Notes: generated by a model not told the origin, from the letters alone. Counted from the first letter of the stretch, positions 47,807-57,508 are shown. The stretch: DNA of 64,000 nt from Aeromonas schubertii (GCF_000820105.1 NZ_CDDB01000039.1:62001-126000), one strand, 5' to 3'. Made by a program: numbers and translations.

Positions 47807-48190
47807 ATGCTGCACATTACCTTGATCTATGCGGGCCTGCTGGGCCTGCTCTTTCTGTACCTCTCTGCCTGGGTGATCCGCTGTCGTCTGCGCTACCGGG
47901 TATCCCTGGGGGATGGCAACGAGCCGGTGCTGCGCTCTGCCATGCGCGCCCATGGCAACTTTGCCGAGTATGTCCCCCTGATACTGCTGCTGATGGGTGG
48001 CGTCGAGCTGGCCGGTGCCTCCCCGGTCATGGTGCACGCCATCGGTCTGCTGCTTCTGGCGGGACGCCTGCTTCATGCGGTGGGGATCCAGCAGCGGGCT
48101 GCCCCCAATCTAGCCCGCAAAGGGGGCATGATACTGACCTTTACCGCCTTGCTGATGGCCAGTGTTCAGGGTATCTGTCTGGGCTGGTGA
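47807..48190 (+). CDS. MAPEG-family membrane protein
   Basis: A 127-residue four-helix membrane protein of the MAPEG superfamily (eicosanoid/glutathione metabolism), YecN-like. The key motif RAHGNFAEYVPLILLLM lies at about residues 47-63 and GRLLHAVGIQ at about 86-95. Family members bind glutathione, but substrates of bacterial members are mostly unknown. AAGGAGAAGCCAAG precedes the ATG; it is 13 bases after hemH, so probably in the same transcript. Confidence 0.9.
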   Translation: MLHITLIYAGLLGLLFLYLSAWVIRCRLRYRVSLGDGNEPVLRSAMRAHGNFAEYVPLILLLMGGVELAGASPVMVHAIGLLLLAGRLLHAVGIQQRAAPNLARKGGMILTFTALLMASVQGICLGW

Positions 48191-48339
48191 GCCCGGGGAC
48201 GCAGACTTCGGCGGTAAACGTTTTCCTTTTTCGTGCCTGCGTTGTCTTGGTAAGGAAAGTGAAACGGGCGACTTTTCGCACCGCCGCGATGTGGTAGAAT
48301 CGCGCCCCACTTTTTCCCCTTCAGCCGAAGATCAGAGCC

Positions 48340-49644
48340 ATGAAATTTCCCGGTCAGCGCAAGTCCAAACACTACTTTCCGGTGGATCGCCGCGATCCCC
48401 TCATCTCCCAGAATGCAACCCTCGGCGAGCGGGGCAAGGCGTATGTGGTGGGGATTGATCAGACGCTGGTCGATATTGAAGCTCATGTGGATGTCGCGTT
48501 CCTCGAGCGCTATGGCCTGAGCCGTGGCCACTCCATGCTCATCTCCGACGAGGTGGCCGAGCAGATCTACGACGAGCTCAAGAGCAACAACATGGTGGTG
48601 AGCGAGTTTGCCGGTGGCACTATCGGCAACACCATGCACAACTATTCGGTGCTGGCTGACTCCCACTCCATCCTGCTCGGGGTGATGAGTCAGGACATCC
48701 GCATCGGCAGCTATGCCTACCGTTACCTGTGCAACACCTCGTCCCGGGTCAACCTGGACTACCTGCAGCCGGTCGATGGCCCCATCGGTCGCTGCTTCAC
48801 CTTCATCACCGAAGGGGGTGAGCGCAGCTTTGGCATCAACCCCGGCAAGATGGACCATCTGGATGTGGCCCACATCCCCGAGAGCATCATCAAGGAGGCC
48901 TCGGCGCTGGTCATCACCGCCTACCTGGTGCGCGGTGAAGATGGCACCCCCATGAAAGAGGCGGCCATGAGTGCGGTGCGCTACGCCCGTGAGGCAGGCG
49001 TCCCCGTGGTGCTGACCCTCGGCACCCGCTTCGTCATCGAGTCCGATCCCCAGTGGTGGCGCGACTTCATCAGCGAGAACGTCACCGTACTTGCCATGAA
49101 CGAAGAGGAAGGGGAGGCCCTGACCGGCTTTGCCGATCCCCTGGCCGCCGCCGACAAGGCGCTGGACTGGGCCGACATGGTGCTCTGCACCGCAGGCCCT
49201 GTGGGTCTTTACATGGCGGCCTACACCGAGGATGACTTCAAGCGCGAGACCACCTTGCCACTGCTGCCCGGTGTCATTCCCGAGTTCAACATGTACGAGT
49301 TCAGCCGCCCCATGACCCGCAGTGGCTGCCGCGTGCCCAAGCGCATCTACTCCCACATCTCCCCCTACATGGGTGGGCCGGAGAAGATCAAGAACACCAA
49401 CGGTGCCGGCGACGGGGCCCTGTCTGCCGTGTTGCACGACATGGTGGCCAATGCCTACCACCGCGGTGCCGTGCCCAACTCCGCCAAGCACGTGGCCGAT
49501 TTCCTCACCTACTCCTCCCTCTCTCAGGTGTGCAAGTACGCCAACCGGGTGAGCTATGAGGTGTTGGCCCAGAGCAGCCCGCGTCTCTCCCGTGGCCTGC
49601 CTGAGAAGGAAGACAGCCTGGAAGAGGTGTACTGGGAGCGTTGA
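48340..49644 (+). CDS. gsk: inosine-guanosine kinase
   Basis: A 434-residue ribokinase/PfkB-family enzyme that salvages inosine and guanosine to IMP and GMP. Features include VVGIDQTLVDIEAHVDV, the EFAGGTIGNTMHNYSVLADS nucleoside-binding region, and the catalytic NTNGAGDGALSAVLHD near residue 350. Length matches E. coli Gsk. The unit begins after a 149-base spacer from the MAPEG gene. Confidence 0.96.
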   Translation: MKFPGQRKSKHYFPVDRRDPLISQNATLGERGKAYVVGIDQTLVDIEAHVDVAFLERYGLSRGHSMLISDEVAEQIYDELKSNNMVVSEFAGGTIGNTMHNYSVLADSHSILLGVMSQDIRIGSYAYRYLCNTSSRVNLDYLQPVDGPIGRCFTFITEGGERSFGINPGKMDHLDVAHIPESIIKEASALVITAYLVRGEDGTPMKEAAMSAVRYAREAGVPVVLTLGTRFVIESDPQWWRDFISENVTVLAMNEEEGEALTGFADPLAAADKALDWADMVLCTAGPVGLYMAAYTEDDFKRETTLPLLPGVIPEFNMYEFSRPMTRSGCRVPKRIYSHISPYMGGPEKIKNTNGAGDGALSAVLHDMVANAYHRGAVPNSAKHVADFLTYSSLSQVCKYANRVSYEVLAQSSPRLSRGLPEKEDSLEEVYWER

Positions 49645-49660
49645 TCCCGGCATGTGTGAG

Positions 49661-49683
49661 AAGGGGCCCTTGGGCCCCTTTTT
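49661..49683 (+). terminator. terminator after gsk
   Basis: The stem AAGGGGCC/GGCCCCTT (49661-49668 with 49673-49680) and a T run. Confidence 0.9.
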
Positions 49684-49721
49684 CGTGTCCGCTATCAAAC
49701 TCCTGATGCATGAGTGCGGAG

Positions 49722-49738
49722 TCAAATGGACTATTTGA
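49722..49738. promoter_or_regulatory. inverted repeat upstream of chemoreceptor gene
   Basis: TCAAAT-GGACT-ATTTGA is a perfect 6-bp dyad with partly matching GGA/TCC flanks, 48 bases before the chemoreceptor start codon. It could be an operator; the cognate regulator is unknown. Confidence 0.35.
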
Positions 49739-49785
49739 TCCTAATGCCATAGCGTAGCTAGACCTGTTCAACGGAGGAACTCGGT

Positions 49786-51417
49786 GTGCTAAGAACGCTC
49801 TCCATTCGCCAGCGTCTGTTGCTGGTGTCGCTACTCATTGTCCTCTCACTCGTCCTGTTGACCCTGCTTGCGGCAACCCTGGACTATCGCAGTCTGATGG
49901 CGGAGAAGGGCAAGCAGACCCGTCATCAGGTCGAGACGGCCTGGAGCCTGGTGGCCAGCTACGCCAAGCGGGTCGAGGCCGGGGAGCTTGATGAGGCGCA
50001 GGCCAAGCAGGCGGCGCTCCAGACACTCAAGGCGCTGCGTTATGGCCATGATGACTACTTCTGGATCAACGACAGCCGCCCCTTCATGGTGATGCACCCG
50101 ATGAAGCCTGCGCTCGATGGCCAGGATCTCTCCTCCATCACAGATCCCGCTGGCAAGCGTCTTTTCGTCGAGTTTGTGACCGCCACCCAGACCCGGCGCG
50201 AAGGGGGGCATGTGGCCTATCAATGGCCCAAGCCGGGGGCCGATGAGCCCGTGGCCAAGATCTCCTTTGTGAAGCGTTTCGAGCCCTGGGACTGGATCAT
50301 CGGAACCGGCATCTATGTGGATGACGTGCAGCAGCAGTACTGGCAGGTCCTGGTGCGGCTGTTGTCGCTCAGCGGCGTGATCCTGGCCGTCCTCTGCGGC
50401 GCACTCTGGTGGCTGACGCGCTCTATCGTGACGCCGCTGGCGGCGACGACCGGGGCGCTCGATGAGCTGGCTCGCGGGGAGGGGGATTTACGGGCCAGGT
50501 TACAGGCCGAGGGGCGTGACGAGCTATCGGCACTGGCTCGCAACTTCAACCGCTTCACCGAACAGATGGGCTCTCTGGTGCTGCAGGTGCAGGGGATCGC
50601 GGCGGAAAACGACAAGGCGGCCACCCAGCTGGCGTCGGTCGCACGTAGCCACCATCGGCTCGCCAATGAACAGGTGGGGGATACGAAGAAGGCGGCAGAG
50701 GCGATCGCGCTGGTGACGACCGGCTGCACCCAGATTGGCGATCATACCCGTGAGGCGGCGGCGTCGGCCGAGCAGGCCATGATGATGATCCGGGAGGGGC
50801 AGAGCCTGATGCAGGAGACGGCCGATGCGGTCGGTCGTCTTGCCGCCCAGTTGATGACCTCGGTCACCGCCGTGTCGCAGCTGGACTCCAACAGTCAGAG
50901 CATCGAGAGAGTTCTTGAGGTGATCCGCGGGGTCGCCGAGCAGACCAATTTACTGGCCCTCAATGCCGCCATCGAGGCCGCCCGGGCCGGGGAGCAGGGG
51001 CGCGGCTTTGCGGTGGTGGCCGATGAGGTACGCACCCTGGCCAATCGCACTCATGCCTCGACCGATGAGATCCGCGACATGATAGCCAGGGTGCAAGAAG
51101 GGACGGCCCAGGTGACGGGCCAGATCGGCCAGTTGCAGTCTCTTTCGGACGTCACCGCCAGCTCGGCGGCTCGCATGGGCGAGGTGATCGGCCATATCTC
51201 GACCGTCATCGATACCATCAGCCGAATGAACGGGCATATTGCCGAGGCGGCGAATCAGCAGACCGACTCTGTGCGGGGGATCCACAGCCACATGGACACG
51301 ATAGCCCTGGCTGCCCACCGGGCCCTCGAGCATAACGAGCAGACGGAGCGGGCCGTGGTTCAGCTTGAATCGCGCAGCAGGCAGCTCTCCACCCTGGTTG
51401 GCAGCTACCGAATATGA
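49786..51417 (+). CDS. methyl-accepting chemotaxis protein with single Cache domain
   Basis: A 543-residue chemoreceptor: transmembrane helix 1 at about residues 12-31, a periplasmic sCache_2 domain at about 35-185 ([27 protein letters not shown] and [17 protein letters not shown]), helix 2 at about 187-208, HAMP to about 262, and the signalling domain with the hairpin tip [37 protein letters not shown]. No CheR/CheB-tethering pentapeptide is seen at the C-terminus. The sCache_2 class often senses small organic acids, but the ligand is unknown. GTG 49786 has ACGGAGGAAC upstream. Confidence 0.93.
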   Translation: MLRTLSIRQRLLLVSLLIVLSLVLLTLLAATLDYRSLMAEKGKQTRHQVETAWSLVASYAKRVEAGELDEAQAKQAALQTLKALRYGHDDYFWINDSRPFMVMHPMKPALDGQDLSSITDPAGKRLFVEFVTATQTRREGGHVAYQWPKPGADEPVAKISFVKRFEPWDWIIGTGIYVDDVQQQYWQVLVRLLSLSGVILAVLCGALWWLTRSIVTPLAATTGALDELARGEGDLRARLQAEGRDELSALARNFNRFTEQMGSLVLQVQGIAAENDKAATQLASVARSHHRLANEQVGDTKKAAEAIALVTTGCTQIGDHTREAAASAEQAMMMIREGQSLMQETADAVGRLAAQLMTSVTAVSQLDSNSQSIERVLEVIRGVAEQTNLLALNAAIEAARAGEQGRGFAVVADEVRTLANRTHASTDEIRDMIARVQEGTAQVTGQIGQLQSLSDVTASSAARMGEVIGHISTVIDTISRMNGHIAEAANQQTDSVRGIHSHMDTIALAAHRALEHNEQTERAVVQLESRSRQLSTLVGSYRI

Positions 51418-51525
51418 GGAAAGGGCGGGCTTTTTTCCGCGAATCCCTTGAGTCCACTGGGGTTTTGGGCGACCATTTGCCCCAGATGGCCACCCTGGCC
51501 CGCGCACAGTGCAAGAGAGAGCCCA

Positions 51526-51891
51526 ATGAGCAAGTTAACTGATAACCTTGACGCCAATTTCCAGCTGTTTGTCGAAGAGGTCCGCGAATCGGGCCAGTTG
51601 TGGGGGCTGCGTTACGGTGAGGACTGGGTGGTCTGCCAATCGGCCGAATTTGAAGACGCCGATGTGATGCCGCTCTGGTCCAACGAGTCCGATGCACGCC
51701 TGCACTGTGCCGAAGAGTGGGCCGACTATGAGCCGGATGCCATCGATCTGGAAGAGTTCCTCGATGTCTGGGTCAACGATCTGGATGAGGACGAGGTGCT
51801 GATTGGCCCCAACTGGAATAGCGATCTGGAAGGGGCCGAGGTCGAGCCGATTGAGCTGGCCAAGGTGCTGGTCGAGGTGGATGAGGCCTGA
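51526..51891 (+). CDS. DUF2750 family protein
   Basis: A 121-residue very acidic cytoplasmic protein of the DUF2750 family, with the typical WGLRYGEDWVVCQS block (about residues 26-39), LPLWS-like VMPLWSNESDA, and DLEEFLDVWVNDLDEDEVLIGPNW. No function is established. ATG 51526 follows GAGAGAGCCCA; the frame is open upstream. It lies 108 bases after the chemoreceptor and has its own terminator. Confidence 0.88.
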   Translation: MSKLTDNLDANFQLFVEEVRESGQLWGLRYGEDWVVCQSAEFEDADVMPLWSNESDARLHCAEEWADYEPDAIDLEEFLDVWVNDLDEDEVLIGPNWNSDLEGAEVEPIELAKVLVEVDEA

Positions 51892-51915
51892 TCTCTCCTC
51901 TTGTCTCTGCTATCC

Positions 51916-51949
51916 ACACCCCGCGATGACCTCGCGGGGTGTTCTTTTT
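51916..51949 (+). terminator. terminator after DUF2750 gene
   Basis: A perfect 10-bp stem ACACCCCGCG/CGCGGGGTGT (51916-51925 with 51933-51942) and a TCTTTTT tail. Confidence 0.93.
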
Positions 51950-52100
51950 GGGGGGCGGCACCCTATTTGTGAGGCTTGTCAGTATTCCTCTGTCGTGCTG
52001 ACGGCCCCAATGGAGTATTCTCAGGGTTTGGGAAAAGGCTCGCCACGAGCCGGTCAGGGCCGCTTCTGTGAAGAAGAGGGCATGAAACAGGGAGGTGGAA

Positions 52101-53501
52101 TTGAGCCACTCAGATCAGTGGGATCAGTTGCAATGGCGGGTGCTATGGGATCTGGCACAGACCATAAGCCGTGAGCAAGGACGCCTGCCCCTGCTCGAGA
52201 GCACCATGGTGCGCATCTGCCATCACACCGGGGCACTGGCCGCCGTCGGGTTGGCGAGGGAAGAGGGGCGTTATCGGCGGCTCTGCACCATCCCCTCGGC
52301 TCCCTTGCACAAGGGGGGGCTCATGGCGCTGGAGTCCACCGTCGTCACTGGGTTGGTGGCACAGCTTTGGCCCGAGTGGGGAGAGCAGGCCGCCTATTTT
52401 GCTCTGGCGCCCACCGAGGATCTCCTCTTGCTCTTTCTGCTGGGGGAGGGGCCCCATCCCGATTGGTCGGCCAGGCTCTCTCCTCTCTTGCCCAACCTGG
52501 CCCGGAGTATTGCCTTGCTGGGCGAGCGTGAAGAGTTGGCGCAGCTGCGAGCGCATACCCTCTCTCCTCTCTCGAATCCTCTTCTGCTGATGGCACTTCC
52601 TCTGCCTCTCTTTACCCAGGACAGCAATGGTCATCTGGTATGGGGTAATGCTCCCTTCACCGAGTTGCTGGGGATCAATCTGGCAGACCATCTCGCATTG
52701 GGCCCCACGAGCTGGTGGCCGGGTGAGGGGGGAGAGCAGATGCACCTTCGGGATCAGCGACTGCTCCAAACGGGTGGCTCCTACCGGGAGCGCTTCGATA
52801 TGGCCGGCAGAGGAGACATCCTGTGTTGCAAAGGGGCCGTGCCCGACTCGTTAGGTCGAGCCGGGCTGGTGGGGGCGCTTGTTCATCTCCCCGGAAAGAC
52901 CTTATGGGAGCAAGATGAGCTGCTGGAGTCGGTGATGACGGCCCTCTCTCTGGGGATGGCCCACAGAGACAGCAATACCCGTGAGCATGAAGTGAGGGTG
53001 ATGGATCTTGCCTCGCGTATTGCCGACCGGTTGGGATTATCCTCCTCCAAGTGCCGGGAGATCGCGCTGGCTGCCATGGTGCACGATGTGGGGCTTGTTC
53101 GGGTTCCCGCCGAGATCCTGGTTCGTCCCCGGCGCCTGACGCCGCTCGAGTTTGAGTTCGTCAAGCAGCATGCCCGGGATGGCTTCGAGTTGCTCAAGAC
53201 ACTTCCTCTGCATGCCCCTATCGCGCAGATGGTGCTGCAACACCATGAGAACCTCGATGGCAGCGGCTATCCACAGGGACTCAAAGGGGAGGCCATCATG
53301 CTGGAGGCCCGTATTCTTCGGGTCGCCGACACCGTAGAGGCGATGCTCTCTCATCGCCCGTTTCGCCACCAGTACGATACGAACGCTGTACTGGCCGAAT
53401 TGCGCCGTTATAGCGGCCTCTGGTTCGATGCCCGGGTGGTCGAGGCGGCGGCAGCCATCCTCGGATCCGGCTATCGGCTGCCGGAGGGAGGGGAAAAATG
53501 A
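52101..53501 (+). CDS. HD-GYP domain protein with altered HDxGK motif
   Basis: A 466-residue protein. The N-terminal 260 residues resemble GAF/PAS sensor folds (a PAS-like LFTQDSNGHLVWGNAPFTELLGI near residue 170). The C-terminal HD-GYP domain would hydrolyse cyclic di-GMP: H328-D329 is intact, but the HDxGK motif reads HDVGL, with Leu in place of Lys; the HHE..DGSGYP motif is intact from His381. Activity may be altered. The start is taken as TTG 52101, five bases after GGAGG; GTG 52095 overlaps that site. The stop overlaps the next HD-GYP gene by four bases. Confidence 0.85.
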   Translation: MSHSDQWDQLQWRVLWDLAQTISREQGRLPLLESTMVRICHHTGALAAVGLAREEGRYRRLCTIPSAPLHKGGLMALESTVVTGLVAQLWPEWGEQAAYFALAPTEDLLLLFLLGEGPHPDWSARLSPLLPNLARSIALLGEREELAQLRAHTLSPLSNPLLLMALPLPLFTQDSNGHLVWGNAPFTELLGINLADHLALGPTSWWPGEGGEQMHLRDQRLLQTGGSYRERFDMAGRGDILCCKGAVPDSLGRAGLVGALVHLPGKTLWEQDELLESVMTALSLGMAHRDSNTREHEVRVMDLASRIADRLGLSSSKCREIALAAMVHDVGLVRVPAEILVRPRRLTPLEFEFVKQHARDGFELLKTLPLHAPIAQMVLQHHENLDGSGYPQGLKGEAIMLEARILRVADTVEAMLSHRPFRHQYDTNAVLAELRRYSGLWFDARVVEAAAAILGSGYRLPEGGEK

Positions 53502-55045
53502 CGAAAGAGATGCTTGGTCGAGAGGAGCTATCGCCCCTGGTTGCTCCCACGCTCCTGACGGGATTGATCGCGAAATTACCGGCTCGCCTTTTGGTCACCG
53601 ACAAGCAACAGCGGATTCTGGGTTGCAGCAAGATGCTGGCCGCAGAGCTGTCGCTACCGATCGATAGCATCGTCGGCAGGCGGCTCGACGAGCTGTTGCC
53701 CGTCAGCTGGCTGGAGGGGGACGAACGGGTCATGGGGGGGGGCGAGACCGTCACTCTGAGGCGCGCATACTCTGGTGGGGAGGGAGAGCCCCAGGCGCGG
53801 CTCACCAAATACCCTCTCTATGACGAGCAGGGGGCCGTCATGGGGATGGGGCTCGCCATCGACTCCCCCCAGAGCGAGCAAGGAGAGCCGGAGCTGAGGC
53901 GAAAAGTGTGGGCCATGGAGGCGAGCAGTCGCTGTAACCGGGCCCTGGTCACCGCCCAGAGTGTCGAGGGCTTGCTGCGGGGGGTGTGCGAGGCCCTGGT
54001 ATTGCAAGATCGCTATCGTCTGGCCCTGGTCGCCTGGCTCGAGCAGGGTGAAGATCATCCTGTGGCGCTGGCGGCCCAAGCTGGTGAGGCGCGCGGTTAC
54101 CTCGAGGGTGTCGCACTGACCTGGGATGATGTGCCCGTAGGGCAGGGACCTATAGGTCGCTGCCTGCGCGAGGAGCGCAATGTCAACGAGCCGGATCTTG
54201 TTCGCAGCCAGCACGGGACCTTTTGGCGCCGGCGAGCCGAGCGTTTTGGTCTGGGCTCGGCGCTGGCCTTGCCGCTGCTCTGCAGTGACGGGCGCAAGGG
54301 GGCGCTGGCCCTCTATGCCGATATCCCTCACGCCTTTGGCGAACAGGAGATAGCCCTCTTTGGGGAGCTGGCCGACAACCTGGTCTTCGGCCTCGAGGCT
54401 CTCTGGACCCGGGAGGCGTACCAGAGCACCCTGCGCACCCATGCGGCGCAGGCTCTCGCTCAGGAGAAGGCGCTGGCCGATGCCCTGGAGGCGATCGCCG
54501 CCACCCTGGAGCAGCGCGACCCCTACACGGCCGGTCATCAACAACATGTGGCCGAGCTCTCCCTGCGGATCGGTATGGAATTGGGGCTGAGCGCCAACCG
54601 GCTGCGGGGCCTCTATCTGGCAGGCATTGTTCACGATCTGGGCAAGATCCAGATCCCCATCGAGATATTGAACAAGCCGGGCTCGCTGACCGCGCTGGAG
54701 TATGAGCTGGTCAAACAACATCCCAAGACCGCCCATGACATTTTGAAAGGGGTCGCCTTTCCCTGGCCCATCGCCGAGATCATCTATCAGCACCATGAGT
54801 ATCTGGACGGCTCGGGTTACCCGCGCGCTCTGGCGGGGGAGGCTATCTTGCTTGAGGCACGCATCCTGACGGTGGCCGATATTGTCGAGTCCATGTCATC
54901 GGATCGCCCCTATCGCGCCGCCCTCGGCATCGTGGAGGCGCGCCGGGAGATCCTGCGGATACGGGGTAGCCGCCTCGATCCCGAGGTGGTGGATGCCTGC
55001 GTACGGATCCTGGATCGAGGAGAGTTCGTCCCGCAGCTGCTCTGA
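53498..55045 (+). CDS. PAS-GAF-HD-GYP cyclic di-GMP phosphodiesterase
   Basis: A 515-residue signalling protein: an N-terminal PAS-like segment (about residues 25-125, LLVTDKQQRILGCSKML), a GAF domain (about 150-300), and a C-terminal HD-GYP domain with RDPYTAGHQQHV, HDLGK (H379-K383) and HHEYLDGSGYP (from His432), all intact. It should linearise cyclic di-GMP to pGpG/GMP. No membrane segment. Translation is coupled to the preceding HD-GYP gene by an ATGA overlap, so the pair acts together. Confidence 0.92.
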   Translation: MTKEMLGREELSPLVAPTLLTGLIAKLPARLLVTDKQQRILGCSKMLAAELSLPIDSIVGRRLDELLPVSWLEGDERVMGGGETVTLRRAYSGGEGEPQARLTKYPLYDEQGAVMGMGLAIDSPQSEQGEPELRRKVWAMEASSRCNRALVTAQSVEGLLRGVCEALVLQDRYRLALVAWLEQGEDHPVALAAQAGEARGYLEGVALTWDDVPVGQGPIGRCLREERNVNEPDLVRSQHGTFWRRRAERFGLGSALALPLLCSDGRKGALALYADIPHAFGEQEIALFGELADNLVFGLEALWTREAYQSTLRTHAAQALAQEKALADALEAIAATLEQRDPYTAGHQQHVAELSLRIGMELGLSANRLRGLYLAGIVHDLGKIQIPIEILNKPGSLTALEYELVKQHPKTAHDILKGVAFPWPIAEIIYQHHEYLDGSGYPRALAGEAILLEARILTVADIVESMSSDRPYRAALGIVEARREILRIRGSRLDPEVVDACVRILDRGEFVPQLL

Positions 55046-55056
55046 GCGCGGGTGAC

Positions 55057-55086
55057 TTGTCCAAAAGCACTGTACAAACGTACAAT
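55057..55086 (+). promoter_or_regulatory. polB promoter with LexA (SOS) box
   Basis: CTGT-ACAAACGT-ACAA (55070-55085) matches the LexA consensus CTGT-N8-ACAG at all but the last base and overlaps a promoter TTGTCC (55057-55062), 18-base spacer, TACAAT (55081-55086). In enterics polB is a LexA-repressed SOS gene. Confidence 0.85.
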
Positions 55087-55092
55087 GCGCCC

Positions 55093-57468
55093 ATGAGCGA
55101 GCCCCTCTCTTCGCCTGTCGCCCCGAGCGAAGGTTTCATTCTGACCCGCCATGCCCGCGATCACGGTGGGCAAACCGAGATCATCCTCTGGCTGTGGAGT
55201 CCACAGGGGCCGGTGCGGTTGGTGATCCCGGGCCAGGAGCCCCTCTTCTTCGTGCCTGCCGATCAGATAGACGAAGCCATGGCCCTGTTTCGCGCCCACG
55301 GGGTTCGCGGGCGCGCCCGCCGCCTGCCGATGCAGACCTTCGATGGCCGACCCGTCGCCGGCCTCTACTTTCCCACCCTGGCGGCCTTTCACAAGGCGGT
55401 AGAGCTGCTGCTCATCAAGGGCACCGAACACTTCGAGGCGGACATCCGCCTGCCCGAGCGCTACCTGATGGAGCGCTTCATCACCGCTGGCGTGAGGTTT
55501 CAGGGGCATTCAAGCCGGCGTGGCGGTCTCTGGCAGATCAGTGACGGGCGCTGCGCCCCGGCCGAGGTGGCGCCGACCCTCTCCTGGGTGTCGCTCGATG
55601 TGGAGTGTGCCATGGACGGGGCCCTCTTCTCGGTGGGGCTCTCTAGCCCCATGGACGAGCGGGTCATCATGATTGGCGAGCCCGAGGAGATGGGGACACC
55701 GGTGGAGTGGGTGGCCGATGAGCCGGCCCTGCTGGCGGCCCTGGAGCGCTGGTTCCAGCGCTTCGATCCGGATCTGGTGATGGGTTGGAACGTGGTCAAC
55801 TTCGATTTTCGACTGCTGCTGCGCCGCGCCGATCTCCACAAGCGTCGACTGCGCCTCGGGCGCGGCCGAGAGCTCGCCTTCTGGCGTGCCTCGCGCCAGG
55901 ATCCCCAGAGCGGCAACGTGACCCTGCCCGGACGCATGGTGCTGGACGGGGTCGACACCCTCAAGAGTGCCACCTGGCAGTTCCCCAGTTTTAGTCTGGA
56001 TGCGGTGGCAGGCGAGCTGCTAGGCCGCGGCAAGGAGATCGAGGATGTGGCCAACCGGGGCCAGAAGATCACCGAGCTGTTCCATTCCGACAAGGGGGCG
56101 CTGGCTCGCTACAACCTGGAGGATTGCCGCCTGGTGCACGAGATCTTCGCGCACTGCGATCTCATTGCCTTCGCGGTGGAGCGGGCGGCCCTCACCGGCC
56201 TCGAGCTCGATCGCATCGGCGGCTCGGTGGCGGCCTTCACCAACCTCTATCTGCCGCGTTTGCATCGGGGCGGCTACGTGGCCCCGAATCTCCCCCGCGA
56301 GGGGGGATTGGCGAGCCCGGGGGGTTACGTGATGGACTCGGCCCCCGGCCTCTATCGCCACGTGCTGGTGCTCGACTTCAAGAGCCTCTACCCGAGCATC
56401 ATCCGCACCTTCTGCATCGACCCCATGGGGCTGGTGGAGGGGCTGCGCACTCCCGAACACGCCATTCCCGGCTTTCGCGGTGCCCTCTTCTCCCGCGAAC
56501 GCCACTTCCTGCCGGGCCTTATCGAGGGGCTGTGGCAGGCGCGCGATCGGGCCAAGGAGGCGGGCAACCAGCCTCTCTCCCAGGCCATCAAGATCATCAT
56601 GAACTCCTTCTACGGGGTGCTCGGCTCGGGGGGCTGCCGCTTCTACGATCCGCGCCTGGCGAGCTCCATTACCCTGCGCGGTCACGGCATCATGCAGACC
56701 ACCCGTGAGTGGATCGAGGCAAAGGGGTATCAGGTCATCTACGGCGACACCGACTCGACCTTCGTACACCTGGGCAAGGCGGTGAGCGGCGAGGAGGCCG
56801 ACGCCATCGGCCGCTCTCTGGCGGAGCATATCAACCACCGCTGGCGGGAGAAGATCCGCGCCGAGTTTGATCTCGAGAGCGCCCTCGAGATCCAGTACGA
56901 GACCCACTACCGGCGCTTCCTGATGCCAACCATCCGCGGCCTCGAGAAGGGGAGCAAGAAGCGCTATGCGGGTCTGGTGGGCGAAGGGGAGGGGGAGCAC
57001 CTGGTGTTCAAGGGGCTCGAGACGGTACGCACCGACTGGACGGCCCTGGCCAAGGAGTTTCAGTCCGAGCTCTTCAATCTGGTGTTTCACGACCAGGATC
57101 CGAGCGATTTCGTGCGCCAGGCGGTGGATGCCACCCGCAAGGGGGAGCGCGACGACCAGCTGGTCTATCGCAAGCGGCTGCGCCAGCAGCTCGAGGAGTA
57201 TCAGAAGAACGTGCCGCCCCACGTGCGCGCCGCGCGTCTGGCCGACGACGAGAACCGCCGCCGCGGCTTGCCCCTGCGCTACCAGCATCGCGGCACCATC
57301 GCCTACGTCATGACGGTGAGTGGCCCAGAGCCACTCGAATACCGGCGCAGTGCCATCGACTACGAGCATTACGTGGACAAGCAGCTGCGCCCCATCGCCG
57401 ACGCCATCCTTCCCTTCGTCGGGGCCTCGTTTGATCACATCTGCGGTCAGCAGCTCGATCTGTTCTGA
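55093..57468 (+). CDS. polB: DNA polymerase II
   Basis: A 791-residue family B polymerase for SOS-induced replication restart and lesion bypass, with proofreading. The exonuclease has SLDVE (Asp169, Glu171) and a YNLEDC motif; polymerase motifs are DFKSLYPSII (Asp428) and YGDTDST (Asp552, Asp554). The C-terminus GQQLDLF is the sliding-clamp-binding peptide. The ATG 55093 gives the E. coli-like start; a TTG at 55057 would lie in the promoter. The inferred transcription start falls near 55093, so the mRNA may be leaderless. Confidence 0.95.
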   Translation: MSEPLSSPVAPSEGFILTRHARDHGGQTEIILWLWSPQGPVRLVIPGQEPLFFVPADQIDEAMALFRAHGVRGRARRLPMQTFDGRPVAGLYFPTLAAFHKAVELLLIKGTEHFEADIRLPERYLMERFITAGVRFQGHSSRRGGLWQISDGRCAPAEVAPTLSWVSLDVECAMDGALFSVGLSSPMDERVIMIGEPEEMGTPVEWVADEPALLAALERWFQRFDPDLVMGWNVVNFDFRLLLRRADLHKRRLRLGRGRELAFWRASRQDPQSGNVTLPGRMVLDGVDTLKSATWQFPSFSLDAVAGELLGRGKEIEDVANRGQKITELFHSDKGALARYNLEDCRLVHEIFAHCDLIAFAVERAALTGLELDRIGGSVAAFTNLYLPRLHRGGYVAPNLPREGGLASPGGYVMDSAPGLYRHVLVLDFKSLYPSIIRTFCIDPMGLVEGLRTPEHAIPGFRGALFSRERHFLPGLIEGLWQARDRAKEAGNQPLSQAIKIIMNSFYGVLGSGGCRFYDPRLASSITLRGHGIMQTTREWIEAKGYQVIYGDTDSTFVHLGKAVSGEEADAIGRSLAEHINHRWREKIRAEFDLESALEIQYETHYRRFLMPTIRGLEKGSKKRYAGLVGEGEGEHLVFKGLETVRTDWTALAKEFQSELFNLVFHDQDPSDFVRQAVDATRKGERDDQLVYRKRLRQQLEEYQKNVPPHVRAARLADDENRRRGLPLRYQHRGTIAYVMTVSGPEPLEYRRSAIDYEHYVDKQLRPIADAILPFVGASFDHICGQQLDLF

Positions 57469-57472
57469 TCTG

Positions 57473-57508
57473 CACAGCAAGAGGGCCCTCACGGGCCCTC
57501 TTGCTGTG
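57473..57508. terminator. long perfect hairpin between convergent polB and aminopeptidase genes
   Basis: A 16-bp perfect stem (57473-57488 with 57493-57508, loop TCAC) begins four bases after the polB stop. Neither strand has a T tract, so termination or 3'-end stabilisation is inferred. Confidence 0.65.
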
